Assembly: GCF_900107695.1 (NCBI RefSeq)
Contig: NZ_FNQP01000001.1
Span: 1 to 37,864 of the forward strand
DNA length: 37,864 nt
Direction of reading: 5' to 3'
DNA from: Thiothrix caldifontis
GTDB lineage: Bacteria > Pseudomonadota > Gammaproteobacteria > Thiotrichales > Thiotrichaceae
The translations under genes and the position numbers were made by a program. Under the pieces are notes generated by a model that worked only from the letters and a program-made list of their open reading frames with translations, had not been told where the DNA came from and ran no database searches. Positions 25,248 through 32,460 of the stretch are shown piece after piece. Numbering within the stretch: position 1 is the stretch's first letter; the number at the start of each line of letters is the position of its first letter.

Positions 25248-25275
25248 ATAGTAACGTATTTTTAAGTATTGTAAA
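25248..25275 (-). promoter_or_regulatory. Sigma-70-like promoter for the candidate small RNA
   Basis: On the minus strand TTTACA (25270-25275; 5 of 6 to consensus) and TACTAT (25248-25253; 4 of 6) are spaced 16 bases apart. Initiation would fall near 25241, exactly where the first hairpin of the structured region begins. The region is AT-rich, so a chance match is possible. Confidence 0.35.
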
Positions 25276-25353
25276 AATAAAATACTTTAATGATGATGTC
25301 GTCTGGTATGATAAGCCTGCTGTTTTTTGATGAGGATAGTTAAGTTATGTAAT

Positions 25354-26523
25354 TTAGCGTAACCCTTTTTCCCAGAACGGCTTATTGTTAGCCGCATTCT
25401 GAATATTGTCAGTGTGCTTTGGTATCGCCGATCTTTCCATTGTAGACGGGGCAATGATGACGGTTACGTTCCGAGGACGTCCTCCACGCAACAACGTCAT
25501 GTGTACTTCTGAGCCTACCCGCAAATCACCTATGATGTTTTTAACATCAACAGCGCTTTGAACATTTCTACTGTTTAAGCGTGTGATGATGTCACCTGCC
25601 TCAATACCTGCTTTTTCCGCCGGAGATCCGGGGAGGATTTGGTTGATAATGGCTCCCTCATTTGGTTTCATGCCGAAAGTACGTGCCATTTCTGCATCAA
25701 TATCTTGTACTTCAACGCCTAGTTGACCACGTTCAACGCTTCCGTACTGGATAATCTGTGTGATAACGCCCGCAGCAGTATTGATGGGTACAGCAAAGCC
25801 AATGCCCAAATTACCACCGCCTTGATCCCCTAATATTGCTGTGTTTATACCAATTAATTCACCATTTAAGTTAACGAGTGGTCCGCCTGAGTTACCTAAG
25901 TTGATGGGGGCGTCAGTTTGAATAAAATTCTCGTATTCACTGATGCCGGGATTACGGTGTAGCGCACTAATAATGCCGGATGTTACTGTTTGACCAATGC
26001 TGTAAGGGTTGCCTATCGCGACTACGAAGTCCCCGACGCGCAAACGATCTGAATCACCAAAACGCATGGCAGTTAATCGTTCTGCCGGGATTTGTAATAC
26101 CGCTAAATCAGCACGGGGGTCGATACCAACGACTTCTGCCAAATACTTGCGCCCGTCTTTTAAGGTAATGTGGATAGCATCAGCATTCTCGATAACATGA
26201 GAATTTGTTAGAATGTGCCCACGTTGAGCATGAATGATGACACCTGAGCCAGTACCATTAATCCGCCTTTCGCCGGGCGGGGCATCGCCAAAAAAACGCT
26301 TGAAAAAGGGGTCATTGAGTAGCGAGTCATTAATTGGCTGGCGTCCTTCCGTGGCAATATTGACAACAGCAGGTGTAATTTTCTCTAACATCGTCGCTAG
26401 AGAAGGAAGTGCTTGCCCATTGATTTCTGTTGGCAATGCAGCAAAGACAGCATTGGGCGAGGCAATGGGCAATACAAACGCTGCTAATAAAACTATCTTG
26501 CGTGTGATGGGAAGCATAACCAT
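25354..26523 (-). CDS. DegQ/DegS-type periplasmic serine protease with one PDZ domain
   Basis: HtrA-family protease for envelope protein quality control. Of 389 residues, the first 28 are a signal sequence (ITRKIVLLAAFVLPIA, cleavage near VFAALP). The trypsin-like domain has His109 (LTNSHVI), Asp139 (DPRADLAVL) and Ser212 (LGNSGGPLVN). One PDZ domain follows (about 265-350: RGQLGVEVQDI, GAIINQILPGSPAEKAGIEAGDIITRLN), then a short polar tail. A single PDZ is the DegS arrangement, whereas DegP and DegQ have two; the signal peptide looks cleavable, however, unlike the DegS anchor. The gene is therefore left unnamed. Start ATG at 26523 or 26517; the ribosome binding site is weak. The neighbours dnaJ-like and hsp20 are also chaperone and stress genes. 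Confidence 0.92.
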   Translation of the reverse strand: MVMLPITRKIVLLAAFVLPIASPNAVFAALPTEINGQALPSLATMLEKITPAVVNIATEGRQPINDSLLNDPFFKRFFGDAPPGERRINGTGSGVIIHAQRGHILTNSHVIENADAIHITLKDGRKYLAEVVGIDPRADLAVLQIPAERLTAMRFGDSDRLRVGDFVVAIGNPYSIGQTVTSGIISALHRNPGISEYENFIQTDAPINLGNSGGPLVNLNGELIGINTAILGDQGGGNLGIGFAVPINTAAGVITQIIQYGSVERGQLGVEVQDIDAEMARTFGMKPNEGAIINQILPGSPAEKAGIEAGDIITRLNSRNVQSAVDVKNIIGDLRVGSEVHMTLLRGGRPRNVTVIIAPSTMERSAIPKHTDNIQNAANNKPFWEKGLR

Positions 26524-26589
26524 ATTCTACTGTTCTCGGTATGTGGTGTTCAATGTTTTCAGACAGTTATCCGTGGATAAGGTTCCTTG

Positions 26590-27495
26590 TCAACTCATGT
26601 GCTGTCGGGGGTTCCACGTGAACAGCGTTTTCATTTTGGCATAATACTCTTTTTGCTCTGCTGTATCAGCAGGAGGTGTATGAACTTGCAGTACGATATA
26701 CAAGTCCCCTGTTTCCTGCCCTGCAATGCCACGTCCCTTTAAGCGCATTTTTCTGCCTGATTGGGAGCCGGGGGGGATTTTTAGACTGATTTTGCCTGCT
26801 AGGGTTTTTACGGTGATGGTCTCTCCTAGCGCGGCTTCCCAAGGAGTAATGGGTAAGTCGAGGTAGATGTGGCTACCTTCGCGTCGATACAGGGGGTGCT
26901 CCTTAAGCCTTACTTTCAGGTAAACATCCGAGCCATGTGAGCCTTTACCGGGAATACGGATTCTTTTGTCATCCGATATATCAGGGGGAATGCGTATTTG
27001 TACATTGTCTCCCGCTGGTAGCCGAATGGTTTTTAGTCCCCGGTAGATGTCTTCTATATCAATTTCTAAAGTAGAAGCAGACTGTACAGCATGAGAGGTG
27101 TTGGCGGTGCCATTGGCCGGGCGCCGGGAACCACCAAATAAACCTTCAAAAAAATCACTAAATCCAGCGGCGGATTGTTGATGGTTGAATCCGCGCCGAG
27201 CAATGTCCTCAAAAAATGAGGCATCAAACTGAGAGCTATTGCCCCAGTTGGGTGGTGGTTTGAAATTCTGACCCGCACGCCAATCTGCGCCCAGTTGGTC
27301 ATAATGGGCGCGTTTGCTGGGGTCGCTTAAGACTTCATTGGCTTCATTAACTTCTTTGAAGCGTGCTTCCGCCCCCCTGTCTTGATTGCGATCAGGGTGA
27401 TACTTAGCTGCCATACGGCGGAACGCTTTTTTGATACTGTCTTGATCAGCATTGCGTTCAACACCTAAAATTTTGTAATAGTCTTTGTATTCCAT
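26590..27495 (-). CDS. cbpA: CbpA-type DnaJ co-chaperone (class II, no zinc finger)
   Basis: Hsp40 of 301 residues. The J domain (1-70) has the HPD motif at 33-35 (AAKYHPDRNQ) that stimulates DnaK ATPase. A Gly/Phe-type region follows (about 75-130: FDASFFEDIARRGF, GFSDFFEGLFGGSRR), then two beta C-terminal substrate domains (LEIDIEDIYRGLKTIRL; DLPITPWEAALGETITVKTL). No CXXCXGXG zinc repeats are present, which makes it CbpA-like rather than DnaJ. AGAGG stands before the ATG. It follows hsp20 on the same strand, with a terminator between them, so heat-shock transcripts may reach it only by read-through. Confidence 0.93.
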   Translation of the reverse strand: MEYKDYYKILGVERNADQDSIKKAFRRMAAKYHPDRNQDRGAEARFKEVNEANEVLSDPSKRAHYDQLGADWRAGQNFKPPPNWGNSSQFDASFFEDIARRGFNHQQSAAGFSDFFEGLFGGSRRPANGTANTSHAVQSASTLEIDIEDIYRGLKTIRLPAGDNVQIRIPPDISDDKRIRIPGKGSHGSDVYLKVRLKEHPLYRREGSHIYLDLPITPWEAALGETITVKTLAGKISLKIPPGSQSGRKMRLKGRGIAGQETGDLYIVLQVHTPPADTAEQKEYYAKMKTLFTWNPRQHMS

Positions 27496-27523
27496 CTAAT
27501 ACCTCTGTCACAGAGTCTACGAC

Positions 27524-27549
27524 AAAAAACGCCGCATAGGCGGCGTTTT
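27524..27549 (-). terminator. Rho-independent terminator after hsp20
   Basis: A perfect 10-bp stem (27526-27535 with 27540-27549; GCCGC/GCGGC core, 4-base loop) is followed on the minus strand by a run of T at 27524-27529. It lies between hsp20 and the cbpA-like gene. Confidence 0.88.
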
Positions 27550-27576
27550 CTGACGAAGCATGTCTTTCTGAGCCTA

Positions 27577-28011
27577 TTAAGATTCGACTTGTACCTCAAT
27601 TTTGCGGGGCAAAACCTTTTCTTGTTTGGGAATGGTAATATCCAGCACCCCATTGTTGCACTTGGCCGTGATCTTATCACCGTTAGCCGTATCCGGCAGG
27701 CTGAAGCGGCGATGGAAGCGTCCACGCACTCGCTCAACGCGCTTGTAACCTTCTTTTTCTTCGGTGTTATCCAGTTCACGTTTGCCGCTGATGGACAATA
27801 CGCCATTTTCCATGTGTATTTCAATGTCTTCCACTTTAACGCCCGGAATGTCGGTGTGAATTAACCACGCATCCGCCGTTTCACGAATGTCTACCGCAGG
27901 TGTCCAGTCGCTAACTGGGCTGGTGGTGTCTGAATCACGACGCAGCAAGCTGTCCATTTCGCGTTGCAATTGGTTTAATACTGACCAAGGCTCATAACGT
28001 GTCATGTTCAT
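27577..28011 (-). CDS. Hsp20/alpha-crystallin small heat-shock protein
   Basis: ATP-independent holdase of 144 residues that binds unfolding proteins for later refolding by DnaK and its J proteins. The alpha-crystallin domain runs from about residue 35 to 130: WTPAVDIRETADAWLIHTDIPGVKVEDI, then GVLSISGKRE, RFHRRFSLPD and NGVLDITIPK. The C-terminal tail lacks a clear I-x-I motif except ITIPK and KIEVQV. GGAGGT lies six bases before the ATG. A sigma-32 type promoter stands 43 bases upstream, fitting heat-shock control. Located with the DegQ-type protease and the cbpA-like gene. Confidence 0.95.
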   Translation of the reverse strand: MNMTRYEPWSVLNQLQREMDSLLRRDSDTTSPVSDWTPAVDIRETADAWLIHTDIPGVKVEDIEIHMENGVLSISGKRELDNTEEKEGYKRVERVRGRFHRRFSLPDTANGDKITAKCNNGVLDITIPKQEKVLPRKIEVQVES

Positions 28012-28053
28012 GGTTTAACCTCCATTGTGAATGGTTTCATTAACTTAACGCGA

Positions 28054-28081
28054 ATATGGAGGTGTAGCATCGAGATTCAAG
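28054..28081 (-). promoter_or_regulatory. Sigma-32 heat-shock promoter of hsp20
   Basis: On the minus strand CTTGAA (28076-28081) is followed after 14 bases by CTCCATAT (28054-28061). The sigma-32 consensus is CTTGAA, 13-17 bases, CCCCATNT, so the only departure is one base in the -10 box. It lies 43 bases before the hsp20 ATG. Confidence 0.75.
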
Positions 28082-28107
28082 AGATTTTTTTGGTATATTT
28101 TTTGATC

Positions 28108-28974
28108 TTACTCAATGTTTTGTACTTGCTCGCGCATTTGTTCGATCATGACTTTGAGGTCAACCGCCGCTTGAGTCGTGTCGGAATCGTTGGACTTTGA
28201 GGAAAGGGTGTTAGCCTCGCGGTTAAGTTCTTGCATTAGGAAATCTAGGCGTCGCCCGACTGGCTCATCACGTTCTAGTACGGCGTTGATTTCATCCAAA
28301 TGTGCCATGAGACGGTCGAGTTCTTCTTCCACGTCTAGGCGTTGGGCTAGTATGACGAGTTCTTGCTCGATACGATTGTAATCCGGTGATATTTTGAGTT
28401 CTTCAATTCGGCTAAGGATTTTTTCGCGTTGGGCGGCAATGATGCTGGGGCGGTGCTTACGAATACGCACGATAATTTCAGCAATTTGGTCGAGACGCTG
28501 GTAAATGAAGTCGGCGAGACGTTTGCCTTCCCGCTCGCGCATTTCCAGCAGGTCATCTAGGGTGTCTTGCAGCAAGGCTTTGGCATGGGCTGTGAGGACA
28601 TCTTTGTCCGGGGTGGCATCTTGGGTAACACCGGGCCAACGCAATATATCGACTGCTTTGAGGGTGTCGGGGTTATCGGTGATGGTTTCTATCTGGCGGC
28701 ATGCAATAATCAAGGCGCGTGCAAGCGGTTCGTTGATACGGATTTCGTTGGTGTTTCCTGTTGTGGGGGTAAAGCGTAGGCTGCCTTCAAATTTGCCGCG
28801 TTTGAGACTACCTTGGATAATGTCACGGAAACTGTTTTCTTGACTGCGGAATTCTTCTGGCAGACGCAAACTGAGGTCGAGGTAGCGGTGGTTGACTGTA
28901 CGGGCTTCCCATTGGAGCGTGCCGTGCTCAATAGTCAGTTCGCGGTGAGAAAAAGCCGTCATGCTGCGAATCAT
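28108..28974 (-). CDS. yicC: YicC family endoribonuclease-like protein
   Basis: The 288-residue protein matches E. coli YicC (287). The start at 28974 gives the family's standard MIRSMTAFSHRE beginning; the longer ORF (to 29088) runs back into comF and lacks similarity. Other family elements: GTLQWEARTVNHRYLDLSLRLPEE, IIQGSLKRGKFEGSLRF, the long central helices, and the conserved C-terminal stretch PVGRRLDFLMQELNREANTL. E. coli YicC has been reported to act as an RNase promoting degradation of the small RNA RyhB. gmk, often next to yicC, is not in the window. Lies downstream of comF. Confidence 0.93.
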   Translation of the reverse strand: MIRSMTAFSHRELTIEHGTLQWEARTVNHRYLDLSLRLPEEFRSQENSFRDIIQGSLKRGKFEGSLRFTPTTGNTNEIRINEPLARALIIACRQIETITDNPDTLKAVDILRWPGVTQDATPDKDVLTAHAKALLQDTLDDLLEMREREGKRLADFIYQRLDQIAEIIVRIRKHRPSIIAAQREKILSRIEELKISPDYNRIEQELVILAQRLDVEEELDRLMAHLDEINAVLERDEPVGRRLDFLMQELNREANTLSSKSNDSDTTQAAVDLKVMIEQMREQVQNIE

Positions 28975-29005
28975 GGGTATTGGTTTCCGTTTATCTTGGT
29001 TAATG

Positions 29006-29698
29006 TTAATGGTAGTCGATTTGGGGAGTGAGTTCATGCTTTTGCCGCAAGACGGCTCGGGCGCACGACCAGACATCAACCTGTTCAATGCCCTGTGCGA
29101 TCAATAAGGACGCCAGTTCCCGAGCAGTTGAACCAGTGGTGATGACGTCATCAAAAATGGCAATGTGTTGGTAGGTGAGCGGCGATTGTAACTGGAATGC
29201 CGCGTGTATATTGCGTTGACGTTGGCTGGAGTCCAGTTCTGTTTGGGGTAAGGTGAATTTGCTGCGTGTAATCGCGTGATTCAACAGTGGGATATTCAGT
29301 TGCTTGGCTAACGGGCGAGCGAGTTCTAGGGCTTGATTAAAACCGCGTTTGTGTAGTCTTGCTGTGTGCAATGGTACGGGGAGAATGGCTTCGGGACTTG
29401 TTGTTAATTGTGCAAAAATGCCTGTGGCGGTTAATTCACCTAGCGTGGCGATTTCGCGCAGATTCTTGCCAAATTTGATGCTGAGTAACAGGTTGCTAAT
29501 CGGCGGTTGGTAAGCAAATGCACTGAGACTGTTAATGCAGCCGGGTAAGGGCACGTTCTGTTCCGGTAATAGCCAGGGCAAATCCGCATGGCAGTGTTCG
29601 CAGAGTGGATAGTTAGGAAGACGTTGCTCACTACAAAAGGCACAGTATGGGTTAAGGCTATGACTTAATGTTTGCCACAGTTGCTGTGCGTAATTCAT
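29006..29698 (-). CDS. comF: ComF family phosphoribosyltransferase-like protein
   Basis: The 230-residue protein has an N-terminal zinc-binding segment (YCAFC, then LCEHCHADLPWL, four Cys at about 19-38) and a C-terminal phosphoribosyltransferase fold whose PRPP loop is IAIFDDVITTGSTA. ILPVPLHTARLHKRGFNQALELA is the ComF signature. ComF proteins take part in natural DNA uptake in competent bacteria; the E. coli homologue is GntX/YhgH. The ATG overlaps the rhombosortase stop by ATGA, so the two are translationally coupled, although their functions seem unrelated. No other competence gene is adjacent. Confidence 0.93.
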   Translation of the reverse strand: MNYAQQLWQTLSHSLNPYCAFCSEQRLPNYPLCEHCHADLPWLLPEQNVPLPGCINSLSAFAYQPPISNLLLSIKFGKNLREIATLGELTATGIFAQLTTSPEAILPVPLHTARLHKRGFNQALELARPLAKQLNIPLLNHAITRSKFTLPQTELDSSQRQRNIHAAFQLQSPLTYQHIAIFDDVITTGSTARELASLLIAQGIEQVDVWSCARAVLRQKHELTPQIDYH

Positions 29699-30294
29699 CG
29701 TTTGCTTAGGTTGCTAAGTAATGTTGGTATGCTCAGCAATAGACTGCCTGCCATGCCATAAAGGTGAGCAGCGTAAATAACAGGTGCTTCGATTAGGCTG
29801 GCAGAGGCTGATTCTCCCCCTGACCACCAGTCCCACACAGTTTTGCCACCTAAGCCAAGCAGGATGAGAGCTGCCATCAGCCAGTCTCGTTGTTGCAGTA
29901 GGTGAATGCCGCCGAGCATGAATAGACCGTAAAGCGTACCCGAAAAGCCTGCATACCAAACCCATTCGGGGCTGAGCCACCACAAACCTGCTCCTACACA
30001 GCTCGTTAAAAAAGCGATTTGTATAAGCTGAATACTTTTGCTGAATGGCAGTGGTGCAATAAAAGCCAATAGCCATAAGCCTGCAAGATTGAGCACTAAA
30101 TGCCAAAAATTAGTGTGTACTAAGCTACCTGACCAGATACGCCAGTATTCTCCGGCAACAATCCAATGGCGGTGGTACAGTAATTCGTCATGAAAAAACT
30201 GTAATAATGGCAGCAACACCGTGAAAATGATGGCAATAATGCAGGTGTTGACGCATTGTCGGGTGGGTTTACTGATGTCTAAAGTGTGCAACAT
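29695..30294 (-). CDS. rrtA: Rhombosortase (rhomboid-family intramembrane protease for GlyGly-CTERM proteins)
   Basis: The 199-residue membrane protein has about six segments. It shows GEYWRIWSGSLVHTNFWHLVLNLAGLWLL near the N-terminus, the serine motif YAGFSGTLYGLF (GxSG nucleophile, about residues 114-125) and a late membrane His in YAAHLYGMAGS, the Ser/His pair of rhombosortases. These enzymes cut the C-terminal GlyGly-CTERM anchor from proteins that pass through type II secretion. The neighbourhood supports this: the gene is only 57 bases from the divergent gspG. A general GlpG-type rhomboid is the alternative. No GlyGly-CTERM substrate is in the window. Confidence 0.8.
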   Translation of the reverse strand: MLHTLDISKPTRQCVNTCIIAIIFTVLLPLLQFFHDELLYHRHWIVAGEYWRIWSGSLVHTNFWHLVLNLAGLWLLAFIAPLPFSKSIQLIQIAFLTSCVGAGLWWLSPEWVWYAGFSGTLYGLFMLGGIHLLQQRDWLMAALILLGLGGKTVWDWWSGGESASASLIEAPVIYAAHLYGMAGSLLLSIPTLLSNLSKR

Positions 30295-30351
30295 GGTAAA
30301 CAGTATGCCAGAATCGCAACTACGAAATCTTGTTTATGAGGACTAAAGGGC

Positions 30352-30774
30352 ATGAGTATTAGTAAGGCGGGGCGGGGTAAGCCAAGTCAGGTAGGTTTTT
30401 CCTTAACGGAGTTGATGATCGTGATTGTGATCATCGGCATTTTGTTGGGATTGGTGTTCAGTAACCTGAATGTTATGGGGGATGCACAAAACCTGAAAGC
30501 AAAAAAAGAAGTCGGTGATTTGAAAATTAAACTGGAAATGTACCGTGCGGATAATGGTATTTTCCCACCATCTGGCGCGTTGGGTGCGTTGGTGACGAAT
30601 CCGGGTAATGCACCGCGTTGGCGTCAGTACATGAAAGATTTGCCTAAAGACCCTTGGGGTAATGACTACCGTTACTTGAATCCGGGTACTCGTGGCGGTG
30701 AAATCGACGTTTATAGTATTGGGCCGGATAAACGTGAAGGTACAGAAGATGATGTGGGTAGCTGGCAGTTATAA
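30352..30774 (+). CDS. gspG: Type II secretion major pseudopilin GspG
   Basis: The protein has 140 residues. The prepilin peptidase site is VG^FSLTELMIVIVIIGIL: cleavage after G15, Phe at +1 and Glu at +5. The mature part has the GspG pattern: EVGDLKIKLEMYRADNGIFPP, LPKDPWGNDYRYLNPG, and the calcium-site loop GGEIDVYSIGPDKREGTEDDVGSW, typical of the major pseudopilin. It polymerises into the periplasmic pseudopilus that drives exoproteins through the outer-membrane secretin. First of four overlapping pseudopilin genes; the remaining gsp components (C-F, K-M) are not in the window. Confidence 0.96.
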   Translation: MSISKAGRGKPSQVGFSLTELMIVIVIIGILLGLVFSNLNVMGDAQNLKAKKEVGDLKIKLEMYRADNGIFPPSGALGALVTNPGNAPRWRQYMKDLPKDPWGNDYRYLNPGTRGGEIDVYSIGPDKREGTEDDVGSWQL

Positions 30775-31279
30775 GTGCAGGCAAACCCGCCAGCAGGGCT
30801 TTTCCCTGCTGGAAATGATGATCGTTATTATGGTGATTGGCATTTTATATGCGTTAGCGGGTTCGATGTTAAATTTGTCAGTGTCTGATCCGCTGAATGA
30901 AGAAGTGGTGCGTTTGCGTGAGCGTGTGCAAATGGCTCAAGATGAAAGTATTGTGCGTTCACAGGCATTGGCATTGGGTTTTGGGGAAAATGGCTATGCT
31001 TTTTTTGCCCAGAACGACCAGCTTCAATGGGAACCGATTGATAAAGATGGTTTGTTGCAAGCCTACACTTGGCGAGGGAGTTATGAGCAGGTGCTGTATC
31101 TGCAAGGGCAAGCGGTTAGCTTGCCGGATAATGACAAAATCCGCCCACAGGTTTTTATTTTGCCGACGGGTGAAATGATGCCGTTTGAATGGCATTTGCG
31201 GGATAACGCGCAGCGAGAGGGTGTTGTTCAGTTCGATAATGTAGGCCGCTTAGTGGATTTAGCCACGGAGGCTGGTTGA
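30749..31279 (+). CDS. gspH: Type II secretion minor pseudopilin GspH
   Basis: This 176-residue protein starts at the ATG at 30749 (AAGGT upstream), overlapping the end of gspG by 26 bases; an ATG at 30752 is equally possible, and the longer ORF from 30692 is embedded in gspG. The prepilin site is QQG^FSLLEMMIVIMVIGIL, with cleavage after G17 and Glu at +5. The remainder is variable, with the weak GspH pattern (LNEEVVRLRERVQMAQDES, ALALGFGENGYAFF, IRPQVFILPTGEMMPFEWHL). GspH belongs to the pseudopilus tip complex. Confidence 0.88.
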   Translation: MMWVAGSYKCRQTRQQGFSLLEMMIVIMVIGILYALAGSMLNLSVSDPLNEEVVRLRERVQMAQDESIVRSQALALGFGENGYAFFAQNDQLQWEPIDKDGLLQAYTWRGSYEQVLYLQGQAVSLPDNDKIRPQVFILPTGEMMPFEWHLRDNAQREGVVQFDNVGRLVDLATEAG

Positions 31280-31280
31280 A

Positions 31281-31670
31281 ATGCGCCAGCAAGGTTTTAA
31301 CTTAATCGAAATCATGTTTGCGTTGCTGTTACTGGGGTTGGTGATCTCGGTCAGTGTGGAAACCAGTAGCGGTGATTTTGCTAGCTATAACCGTATGAAA
31401 GACACTACGTTGGCACGTTGGGTGGCTTTTAATCAAATTGCGGCGGTGCAAACAGGCAAAGGCTTTCCTGCAACAGGTAAGTCTGAGGGGGTAGCTGAAA
31501 TGGGGGAGGGGGCTTGGCAATGGCAGCAGGAAATTTTAGCGACGCCTGACCCTGATTTACGTAAAGTGAAAGTTAGTGTGTTTCGTGAGGGGCAGGCACA
31601 GCAAATTCTCGCGGTTGAAGTGGCTTATGTGGCTAATCCCCAGCCAAAGATGCGGAGTCAGGGGCAATGA
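31281..31670 (+). CDS. gspI: Type II secretion minor pseudopilin GspI
   Basis: A 129-residue protein with a very short leader: MRQQG^FNLIEIMFALLLLGLV, cleavage after G5 and Glu at +5. The mature domain has MKDTTLARWVAFNQIAAVQ, the A-x-x-VAxNxxxxxQ pattern of GspI, and ends in a short beta region. One base separates it from gspH, and its stop overlaps gspJ by ATGA. It is a pseudopilus tip component that nucleates assembly with GspJ and GspK. Confidence 0.93.
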   Translation: MRQQGFNLIEIMFALLLLGLVISVSVETSSGDFASYNRMKDTTLARWVAFNQIAAVQTGKGFPATGKSEGVAEMGEGAWQWQQEILATPDPDLRKVKVSVFREGQAQQILAVEVAYVANPQPKMRSQGQ

Positions 31671-32290
31671 GGCGTATCCGTGGTTTTACCTTGGTTGAGT
31701 TGATGATTTCGCTGGCTATTTTTTCCTTGCTGATTACGTTGGCGTATCAGTCTGTTAATGTGTTGCTGGATGCGGGGCGTCAGGTTGAGCAGCCGCAAGT
31801 TGAATTGCAGCAATTACAGCGGGCGATGGTGTTTGTCGAACGGGATATGCGTCAACTGGCTTTGTTGCGCCCGCAGAGTGCCGGGGGGATTGGGCAGGAT
31901 GTTGGTCTTGCTAATAGCAGTATTGTTAAGCCTGAAGATTTGGGTGCGTTGCTTGAGTTTACACGCGGTGGTCATCCTGATGTAGCTTGGCAATTGCGTG
32001 CTTCGGGGCAAATGCGTAGTGGTTTGCAGCGGGTACGTTACGTACTTGAAGATGGCAAGTTGCTGCGGCAGACATGGAACTTGGTTGACCATATTGAAGG
32101 GGAGGCACCAGTGTCTCTAATTTTATTAGATGGAGTGGACGGTGAGCCGCGTTTTCGCTTTTTGTCTGTACGGGGTGGTGAGTTTAAGGATGAGTTACCT
32201 AAAGAGAGGGCGACATTGATGGCGGTCGAGTTTTCTTTGCGGCACAAACGCTTTGGTGTGCTTAGACGCATTTTTGGTATATATTTATAA
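31667..32290 (+). CDS. gspJ: Type II secretion minor pseudopilin GspJ
   Basis: The 207-residue protein has the site MRRIRG^FTLVELMISLAIFSLL, cleavage after G6 and Glu at +5. The GspJ domain follows: QLQRAMVFVERDMRQLALLRPQ, LLEFTRGGHPD, LQRVRYVLEDGKLLRQTWN. GspJ forms the tip complex with GspI and GspK. gspK, which normally follows, is absent: after a 170-base gap with no gene or clear terminator the RND operon begins, so the pseudopilin cluster is split in this genome or gspK has moved. Confidence 0.94.
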   Translation: MRRIRGFTLVELMISLAIFSLLITLAYQSVNVLLDAGRQVEQPQVELQQLQRAMVFVERDMRQLALLRPQSAGGIGQDVGLANSSIVKPEDLGALLEFTRGGHPDVAWQLRASGQMRSGLQRVRYVLEDGKLLRQTWNLVDHIEGEAPVSLILLDGVDGEPRFRFLSVRGGEFKDELPKERATLMAVEFSLRHKRFGVLRRIFGIYL

Positions 32291-32460
32291 GAGATTGCTA
32301 ATATTCATCGGTGATCGACTGGAATTCAGAGAGTTTAAACGATATAGTTCTGCCTAGATTGTTGAGAGGGAATGGAGAGGAGCGGGTACACGGGTTGTGG
32401 TCGATACATTCCTCTTGCGTGCCTTTGAGATCATGCCGCTTTGAGGAAACCTAACCGCCG

